From positions 1,027,301 through 1,091,300 of the forward strand of contig VXBM01000132.1 in the NCBI GenBank assembly GCA_013400155.1: 64,000 nt of DNA. The letters are read 5' to 3'. Below, in pieces: positions 19,801 to 64,000 of the stretch; within the stretch, counting starts at the first letter, position 1, and each line of letters starts with the position of its first letter. The notes under the pieces are model-generated. The model was given only the letters and a program-made list of their open reading frames with translations, did not search any database and was not told the origin of the DNA. The position numbers were made by a program, and so were the translations under genes. This DNA is from Helopsaltes ochotensis. Its lineage: Eukaryota; Chordata; Aves; Passeriformes; Locustellidae.

Positions 19801-21007
19801 ATTTCATTTTGAGATTTTTTAAAAAAAAAGAGCTTATTTGTGGACCTGCACATTAATATGAGCCTAAGACAGGCTGGAGCCTGAATGAAGCATCAGTTCA
19901 GGTATCTCCTGAGCTCAGTGCAAACAGGCTTTATTACACAAGCTTCCAGTGTGCCAGACTGCCTGTGATGTACATTCTCCTCACCCTCCCCTTAGGGCCA
20001 TCATACGATTTAGCATAGACTGGGTGTAAGGAGGTGTTAATTTGTACAGGAGTGCTAAAATCCTTACCACCCTTACTGCCCCTCGCTGTGCAAAGGTGTC
20101 TGCCCCAGGCACCGGAGCACATGTTGCACTCCCGATCCCAGACTGGACCTCCCACCACCTCAGGGAGGAGGAAACCTGTGATCCTGCGGCTCATGGCCCC
20201 ACCTGGGAAGCGGTGTGCTCCAGAATCTATCACTGTTTTCTGCAGCACAAATTGAGCCAAGAGATTGGGGAAGGTGCCGAAAAACACAGCTTTGCTGCTC
20301 TAGTGAGTCACTAATGTTCTAGTCAGGAGCTAGAGGTGGAGTGTTTTGCTCTGTGCTCCTAAGAGGGATTCAGTTCTTAATCAAGGTGACCTGAGTCACC
20401 TTGCTAAACCTGGCTCAGCCATGCCAGACACAGTCCAGCCCTTGAGTAGGGGGTGCAGTGGTTCCCATCAGCCAACACACTTCTCCTCATCCCTCCATGG
20501 CCTCACAGATGGCCCACTGCCAACCACGAAGCTTTAAAGCAGTTGCATTTTAAGAGCCATTCAGTAAAACTACTTCCTATAAAACATAATTAAACATCCA
20601 TCACAGGCAGTGCCCAGGAAATGTGATTACCTTAAAGAGCTCTGTGAGAGTTGATCCTGGCTCAGCTTGCACTGCTCATCCAGAGCACTGAACTCTTCCA
20701 CCCCACTGTAAGACAGGGCTGCCCTGATACTGCAAAGGAATCAACCTTTGCTGAGGCAAATGCTTTCCCAAGCAATTTCCCACCTACTAAGATGTTCTCA
20801 CTTCCTGGATCTTGCTTGAAAAGCCAAACTCGACTGGTGGAGAATAAAATGTTTGATGAAAATGTTTTACTGCAATATGTGTGGCCAGGTATGCCTCAGT
20901 GCTTTTGGAGTAAATGTGGGTAAGGATCTCAACTCAGGTGTCCAGGAGCCACAAAGATGTTAGTGTCAGTGCTTCCAGCCAGGTTCCCAGGACACTCCAA
21001 CAAGTCC
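16844..21007. other. Interval between the two convergent genes, downstream of the LTR
   Basis: No coding exon or RNA gene was recognised. AATAAA occurs at 17629 and at 19046. The stretch around 18600-19050 is T-rich with A/T-rich hexamers and looks UTR-like. The rest shows nothing I can name. Confidence 0.5.
19046..19051 (+). terminator. NCALD: Candidate distal poly(A) signal for NCALD
   Basis: AATAAA is followed about 20 nt later by a GT-containing stretch (atggtgtgcc). It is preceded by several hundred bases of T-rich, UTR-like sequence. It would give a 3' UTR of nearly 10 kb crossing the solo LTR, so it remains only a possibility. Confidence 0.25.
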
Positions 21008-21355
21008 CAGAATCACAGAACAGTTGGGGTTGGAAGGGATTTCTGTAGTTCATCTGGTCCAGCCCCCTTACTCAAGTAGGGAAAATGAGAGCTGGTTGTC
21101 CAGGACCATGTCAGGGCAGCTTTTAAGTAACTACAGGGATAGAGACTCACAACTTCTCTGGGCAATCCACTCCAGTGCCTAGTCACACACACAGTAAAAA
21201 GCATTCCCTGATTTCAGAGGGAACCTCCTGTGTTTTAGTGTGTGTCCACGTGCCTCTGATCCTGTCACTGGACACCATTTAGAAGAGCCTGACTCCATCC
21301 TCTCTGCACCCCCCACTTCAGGTACTGGTACATACTGATACTCTCTCTCCTGGAG
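21008..21355 (-). mobile_element. CR1 LINE, 5'-truncated 3' tail on the minus strand
   Basis: The + strand reads cagaatcacagaacag, then ggttggaagggatttctg, then a run similar to the CR1 3' UTR (catctggtccagccccctta). It goes on through gagactcacaacttctctgg toward about 21355. This is the reverse complement of the conserved 3' end of avian CR1, whose 3' terminus carries ATTCTGTG-type repeats. No reverse transcriptase sequence is present. The upper boundary is approximate. Confidence 0.88.
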
Positions 21356-21389
21356 AGATGCAGTAATACACACCACAGCAACAGGAAGA

Positions 21390-24300
21390 TTATCTCATAC
21401 ATAGGAATATTTATTTTTTTCCTTCTTAAAAATGTACAAAAAATAAAATAACTGTATTTACAGCTTATCAAACCCCTCTCCCAGCTGCAACACTATTAAG
21501 TTATATGAGCTATATTCTTAATATAAAAGCACACTATTTATACATTAAGTTTCCTTGTTTGCCAGAAAGACGGCTTGTCACAATCTTTGGCACAAACATT
21601 CTTGTTTGTATCTTGTCTCAATTAATAGGAAATGGAAGAGCGTATAAACATTTAATAAGCTTTACATTTTATAAGTCATAAGATACTCCTTTCCAGTTCC
21701 ACTTCAATCAATATACAGCATCTCTGACAGCTAGACAGTTTAGATTTCACTAATTGTTTGAATTAATTTACATTTAAACAATTCATAGAATGAAAGAGAA
21801 AAATAAAAAGAAAGATATTTGATCTCTGAATTCAACTGACCAAAAACTTTGTGAGAGAGGACACAGGAAAAAAACATGCTTTTCTTTGTAGTTTACACTC
21901 AGTGGTAGAAATCCTCCAAAATGTCTTGATGGGGTTATCACCATACATCCACAAAGCTTCACTCAAAGGATGCACTTTATTTTGGGAATATCAGCACCTG
22001 ACTGTGAGAAAGAACTAGAATTTGAGGATTTGAATGAGATCTCATCATAAACATCAAATGGACGGACAAAGTGCCAAATCTACAATGGGAACCAAAATTA
22101 GAAGACTGTTCTCCTTTTTACAGCTCTATCTAGAGTCTTTCAAAACACAACATCTACAGACACTGCACTGCTGTAACTCTTCATAGGGAAAATGCACTGA
22201 GCAGCAAGCTGCTCCTCAGGCTGCACTAGTTAAGATTCAAGACTGCTGTCTTGAAGAAAAAAAAGGAAATGAGAATTTTGTTCCTTTAAATAAACAGCCA
22301 CTGCGTTCCACAAAGAGACAAAAGCAAGCAAGGCAGATATTCCTGTCCACTGGTGAACAGTAGCCAAATCTTACTTCCATTTAACTCATAATATTAGGAA
22401 GATCCAGCCTTTTTTTTTTTTTTTAATCAAACTAAAGCAACATGCATATTTTAAACAATATACATGTAAGCACTGTGTACTCCTCAGGATATCTGAGTCA
22501 AGCAGGGCACAAGGCAGTCACTGCTTCAGAAGTTTGCATTACTCATACCACTCTTGCCCCTTTCCCACCACTCTGATGAGCTGATTTGGACCAACAAGGT
22601 GAACCTCGAGAGCTTGCCACAACCAGCATTCAAGGTTCAGTGCTCCTCCAGCAGCTGATGCTATTAACTACAACTGAAGGGGTGCAAGCATGGATACTCA
22701 GTCTTAGTGCTTGTGATACATCTACATCTGGAGCAGAGAAACAAAGCCCTCAGACCCTGGCAGATAAAGTTAAGGGCAATCATCCTAGTTTCAGTTATTG
22801 TTTTAAAATAATCTTACTACCAAACTAGTCACACTCCTGATAAATTCATTAAGACTGTAAGAAGGAACTAAACGCAGGAGTATTAGCTTTCTGCTGTCAG
22901 GAATTTGCACACTTTGAGATGTATTAGAATAGCTTTCAGTTAATCTTGGAAGCAACTTTCCTTTTCTGGACAGCGGCTGACTGAAAGCTCCTAAAATGAC
23001 AATGGAAAGATATCTCCTTAAGGCTCAGCATTCCTGGAGCATTGCACTTCTCACTGATCCTACACTGCTCCCCATTGCAGGATTCTGCAGCACAGATCTC
23101 AGCTCATCTCAACCCAAATGAAAGACAAAACCATGCCATTAACCTGAGCACTGGTGCTGCCAGGACAGCCTGTCCTTCCCTGTGATCCCTAAATTCTCAC
23201 TGGCCTTTCTTAATGCAGCACATTCCAACCCAGGCCAGCCCCAGGTGCCACAGGCATTCCCTTGGACAGCAGGTCTGTTGGGGGCAGAACCAGGCCTCAA
23301 CTCCTGTATACATTTACTCTTTTGCTTCACCTGCAGCTTCTACCCAGACATCTTGACCAGCTGAGAGATTCTAGATGATATTCTGAGGATTCCAAACACC
23401 AACAGAGAAATACAAGAACTAACAGTATTGCTCACCAGTCCTATGTGCTGGTCCCAGTTCCTAATGCCTCCTGTCCAAACTGTCCTCTTTTTTTTTATTT
23501 AAGAAAAAAATATCTGGGATAAGTCAGCAGAAACTTTTTATCTCAGTCTGAGCCAAATAGAAACAAACTGAACCATCATAAATCTCTTATATTCCCAGAT
23601 TGTTTGGTCTTGAGCAGGGTAGCAAGAGCATCTTTGCTGGAGTGCATTTTTATAAAAAGGAAATTACAACAGAACTCTGCATCAGAAGGGGAAAGAGTGC
23701 ATGACAAAAGAGAAGGGCCAGAGAAAGACAGAACACACATTTTGCTTTACAGGCACATGGTACCAGCCTGAACCTTTTACAGTTTCTGGTCCCACAGAAA
23801 CCTTGACATGTACGTAATAGTTCTATAAAAGGAAAATATTTTAATGGGATGCTACTGCTAATGAAGTTAATAAGTTGTGCAGGAACTTACACAACAATTC
23901 ATGCAGATATGGCCAAATCAGACTGGTCAGCTATCCCAGCTACTTTGCTTGAATGTAAATAGCTCCACACAGCTCAAAAGAGTACATGAGCCCTGTTAAA
24001 CTAGGCCGTGTTTCTTTCTGCCATTAACCACCAAATAATAAAGGTTGTGTGACTAAAGGAGAAAAGGTTTTACAAGAAAAAAAATAAATTCTGAAGGCTG
24101 CATGTAGGAAAGGACCCACAATTCTGTCACACATGATCCGTGTGTAGAGTGCATGCAGAATAAAATGCAACTGAAAGTCATGGAATTATATGCTGAGTGA
24201 GGAGCTCTTTACAACAGCCAGAGGAACTGGAATGGATAGAGAGAGTTGCTGGGTTTGGATGTCATAGGGACATTCAGGCCTTGAACCCTTTCCTGTTATG

Positions 24301-25726
24301 ATTTTAGCCTGCACAACTTTATTTCTTCACAGAATTTGTAAGACAGGCATGGTATTTGATGGAATAAGCATGTAGTTCAACTTGGGTTCAGATGCAGCCC
24401 TTGAGAGAGAGACCAATCTCCACACTTCAGTTGTGGGAAACTCAGTCTCCACTGGCACAATTGTTCCAGTTTTGATAAAATATTTACATCAAACCCAGGC
24501 TTATACATCACCCAAGTGTCAAAGGAATCACAACAGAATCATTCAATGGAAATACAAGACCAAGTACACTTAAAAGGAAGAGTTTGAAGTCCTGTTTCCT
24601 ACAGTCTAGAGGAATGGTTTGATGCACAGGCTGCTGCAGAAACAATCTTCCCACCATGGGTTTGAGAAAAGGCCACTTTAGCAGCCTCTGCTTCATCAAG
24701 GAAGACGACCAGGAAGAAGTCCCTTCTGTACCTCCAGGCGAACCAGGCAAAAGACACGTGGTATCTCTTGGATTTTGTTACAGCTGGATGGGAGACTCAG
24801 GTATCCACAGCTGGGACTTGGGCACCCAAGGCGGGCCCCATTGTGCCGGAGCATCCAAGTCCCAGTAGCAGAGTCTGCTCTAATATTTCAATATACAACT
24901 GTGTGAGCAAGGATGGAGCATATGAGTACAGATTCGGTTATCAGCTTCTCAGTACACACGCCTTAACAGATTGCAGCAATTTAATCCTCTAGAAAAGATT
25001 CTATTAAACCCTAAACTGAATACATACAAAAACATAGTGGCAGTAAACATGCCCACATACAGTAGTTAAAATATATTATTGCATATTATAAACATTATAT
25101 ACAAGGTTAAAATGGTTTCTTTACCATTTACTTACAAGTGACATTTGTAGCTGAATGCCTTACTTACAAGTCCTCATTGCTACGTGCTGAGAACTACCAG
25201 AGGTATTTGGCAAGACTATACAGTATAGAGAGATATGAATCAGTCTGAGCAAGTGAACTGTCACCCACTTTGCTCATCTTTAGCACTGCAACACATTTTT
25301 AGCAATGACAGAGACAACTACTGGTAAAGCGATTTATACCAGATTTCTGAAATTAGACCAGCATAGTTACTGAACATGTTTTAGAATGCGCTTATCCACA
25401 CTGAAGTATGGATTAAAATGCTGCATTTCACATTTGCAGTGGGTCATCTGGTTACAAATCTGGGGGCTAGTAACTGCTTGTACACTGGAGTGGGGAACAA
25501 TAAATAAGGGTTTACATGGTTAATATGGTTTACAGGTTAACATGAGTGGCCTCGTGCTTGACAAACCCAAGTCTATATGCAGTGGCTGCATATGTGCAGA
25601 ATGGACAGTATTTTCAATGAAGTCTTGTAACAGTTTCTCTGATCAATGTCTGTCAGGTTCATGGGGAATCTGCTTTCCAAGAAGGATGAAATGCTGTGGT
25701 TCCTTACAAAAAGGCTCTGCCTGAGG
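21390..25726 (-). other. GRHL2: GRHL2 3' UTR, about 4.3 kb
   Basis: This extends from the base after the stop codon at 25727 down to the inferred cleavage site. No further exon or frame was recognised and no splice signals are needed. It is AT-rich with a T-run at about 22411-22426 and multiple possible poly(A) hexamers. The full extent is inferred. The downstream end rests on the AATAAA and GT-rich pair next to the CR1 insertion. Confidence 0.6.
21410..21415 (-). terminator. GRHL2: GRHL2 distal poly(A) signal
   Basis: TTTATT on the + strand is AATAAA on the minus strand. About 25-45 nt beyond it, in the transcription direction, is a GT-rich stretch (tgttgctgtggtgtgt on the minus strand). 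Cleavage is therefore expected near 21385-21400. The CR1 tail begins immediately after. Other minus-strand AATAAA copies, such as 21976-21981, could serve shorter forms. Confidence 0.6.
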
Positions 25727-61932
<36,206 letters not shown>

Positions 61933-64000
61933 CTGAAAAGAAAAGGAGAGAAACATACACAAAATCCATATCACTTTCTCCTTTTTGCTTTTATTATGTA
62001 ATTTTTGCATTGTATAAGGCATAAGAAGCTAATAACAAAATTCCAGGAAAATGTCACATGGCAATTTAAAATTGCAATTTTCTTTTTTCAACTTCATCAG
62101 ATCCTGCAATCAAGCATAAAACTATCTGGACTGTAAGTTTCTTAGATCAAAGGCTAGATCTGTACTTTCTCTGAAAGGAACCATTATGAATTATAAGACT
62201 GTGCACCCCACAATGAGACTGTCAATTACCAAGAGGGGATCCAGTATGATTTGAAGGAAATAATCAACTCCACAGACATTTAAACCTAGCAGTGTTGCAG
62301 AAAGATAAACAAATATATTAATTTTTAAAAAACCCAACTAGAATAAAACATGTTGCAAAAGATGGACACAGAGAATGAAAAGTCCAACTGCTACTTTCAG
62401 CACAGTTCAAAGAAGGAATACAAAGGGAAGGGACAATAAGTTCATTAGTTTAAAGACAACACGCAAATCAAGATTTTTATAAGCTTCCTTTTCAAAATGA
62501 ATCAGAGTGAATGAAGTGCCTACATTTAGCTTTATCTTCAGTCAAGTAACCTCTCTTTAGAAAAATATCAGGGAAAAACAATTAGCTCTTGTGTTGAAAT
62601 TTTAGATCTTAAAAAGACCCTTTTTCACAACTTTCCAACTTCAAAACACTTCTCAAACCTTGAAAAGTCTCCATTAACTAGTGAACTGTTAGCTGGAAAC
62701 AATTCTCACTGAGCCTCTTTGGCCACCACCTCCTATAATGGGCTTGAACAATAATCCAATAAAAATGATGCCTACAGCTCCTCACATTCTCTTAAATGAA
62801 AATAATGTTGATCTTGCAAAAAAAACCCTTAAAACTGCACAGGAACCTTAATGCAAAGAGTCCCCATGAACTGGAGATACAGTGGAAGCATTTTCACAAA
62901 GGTTCTAATTCAGCAAAGTATTTAAGCAGTGCTGGAGCAGAACCAAAAGGAAGAATGCATTGGTCCAAAACAACAGGGTATCCTTAGTTTTCTAATTCAG
63001 GCAAATACTCTGGATCATCATAGTACTGTCATAGCAATATAGAAATAAAGGGAAAACAAAAGATATTTTAACTATTCAGTGGAAAAAAACCACAACAAAA
63101 TTTACAATTAATAATTACATTTAAATCTCCACTTGAAGAGAAGGTAGGAAAAACCCAACAGATCCAGTCTTTCCATCCAAAAGGAGCTTCAGACAGCTTA
63201 GTATCACTTATTCAGTTTTGTACCAATCATTCAACCAAATGAAGACAACTTTTAAGTGCTTCTTATCTTATCAATTTAAATCCAGTCATTTTTCTAGTTG
63301 CTTAAAAGTTACAAATCAAAGTAGAACTAAGGTAATATGCAAACAGTTGTCTATACCTATCCCACCCAACGATGGCAGTACTGGTGCTTTCACACAATGC
63401 AGCTTCTGCCACCATGAAGGCTCTTGCACGCAGCGGGAAGGCAGCACAAAGGCACTGCTGTCCCCTCCTGGCACAGCCCCCTGTGGCACTGCCAACACTG
63501 GCAAGTGTGGACCTGTCTGAGTGGACTGGAAGAGCCATACCATCAGTGCTGCAGAAACAGCATCCATCCTGCTGCACCACTCGTCCCACAGATGGACCAC
63601 CCGTTAGAGGTAGAGGCACAGCCCTGATTTAGCATCACATGAAGGGGCTGCAGGTTGCATGCTCAAAACCATTTCATGACATACATCAAACCACACTGAG
63701 TGCCCTGGGAGATGTGCCTCAAATCTACACATCAAACAGAAGAACTAACGAGGATGTGTGCTGAGAAGGGCTTAAAATGATCAAAGTCAGACATACACAA
63801 CGCCTTAACAGAGCTGCCTACAGTCTGCCATGGGCTGTGGTCTTCTGTTTCATGGCATTCTGTATGTTTCAATCAAAAAATGTAAATCTCAGACACGTTG
63901 CACTTGGCCAATTTTGGAGCCTCTGTGTAGTACCACTTCAGAGTTTTCTTCTTGTTTCCAGTTGGCAAGCAAAGCATGCCCTATAGTAGCAGGATTACTC
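61933..64000 (-). other. GRHL2: GRHL2 intron continuing beyond the window
   Basis: I searched for the preceding GRHL2 exon, which should encode a Ser/Thr-rich region ending near MYDQTSS in the recalled human protein. It was not found. Open frames around 63300-63630 sit in a slightly GC-richer patch and have no GRHL2 similarity. Confidence 0.75.

Noticed and set aside
63300..63630. Overlapping open frames near the right edge, considered as the preceding GRHL2 exon
   Set aside because: The translations do not resemble the expected Ser/Thr-rich GRHL2 sequence and lack suitable splice sites.

Overview
The window is nuclear DNA from a bird, most likely a songbird (passerine). It holds parts of two convergent, intron-rich vertebrate genes. 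It has the CR1 LINE tails and ERV LTRs typical of birds. One short element at 46443-46589 joins a tRNA-Ile-like head to a CR1-like tail, which is the architecture of the SINE family described from zebra finch and its relatives. No bacterial genes, CRISPR arrays, complete RNA genes or CpG-island promoters were recognised.

Region 1 (about 1-11 kb, + strand) is the 3' part of NCALD (neurocalcin delta). Its complete 193-residue coding sequence lies in three exons (2198-2575, 8827-8932, 9147-9244). The window opens in the intron before the first coding exon, so the upstream non-coding exons and the promoter are outside it. The 3' UTR starts at 9245, and several candidate poly(A) signals lie downstream.

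Region 2 (about 11-21.4 kb) is the tail-to-tail interval between the two genes. It contains a 567-bp solo LTR with a perfect 5-bp target-site duplication (16272-16838) and a CR1 tail (about 21008-21355). The CR1 tail abuts the inferred end of the second gene. There is a possible distal NCALD poly(A) signal at 19046.

Region 3 (about 21.4-64 kb, - strand) is the 3' two thirds of GRHL2 (grainyhead-like 2). Eleven coding exons were located to the base from splice sites and reading-frame continuity. Together they encode the last 380 residues: the CP2/grainyhead DNA-binding domain, the linker and the ubiquitin-like dimerisation domain with the natural stop at 25727. A 3' UTR of about 4.3 kb follows. 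Earlier coding exons and the promoter lie beyond 64000. The introns hold a 765-bp antisense solo LTR, the SINE, a CR1 fragment and several simple repeats.

The two genes are neighbours by conserved synteny, and nothing in the sequence suggests they act in one pathway. NCALD is a myristoylated neuronal calcium sensor, and GRHL2 is an epithelial transcription factor. I found no new biological system. The most interesting observations are three tandem NAGNAG splice acceptors in GRHL2, an 86-nt intron whose retention would truncate GRHL2, and two solo LTRs with intact duplications.
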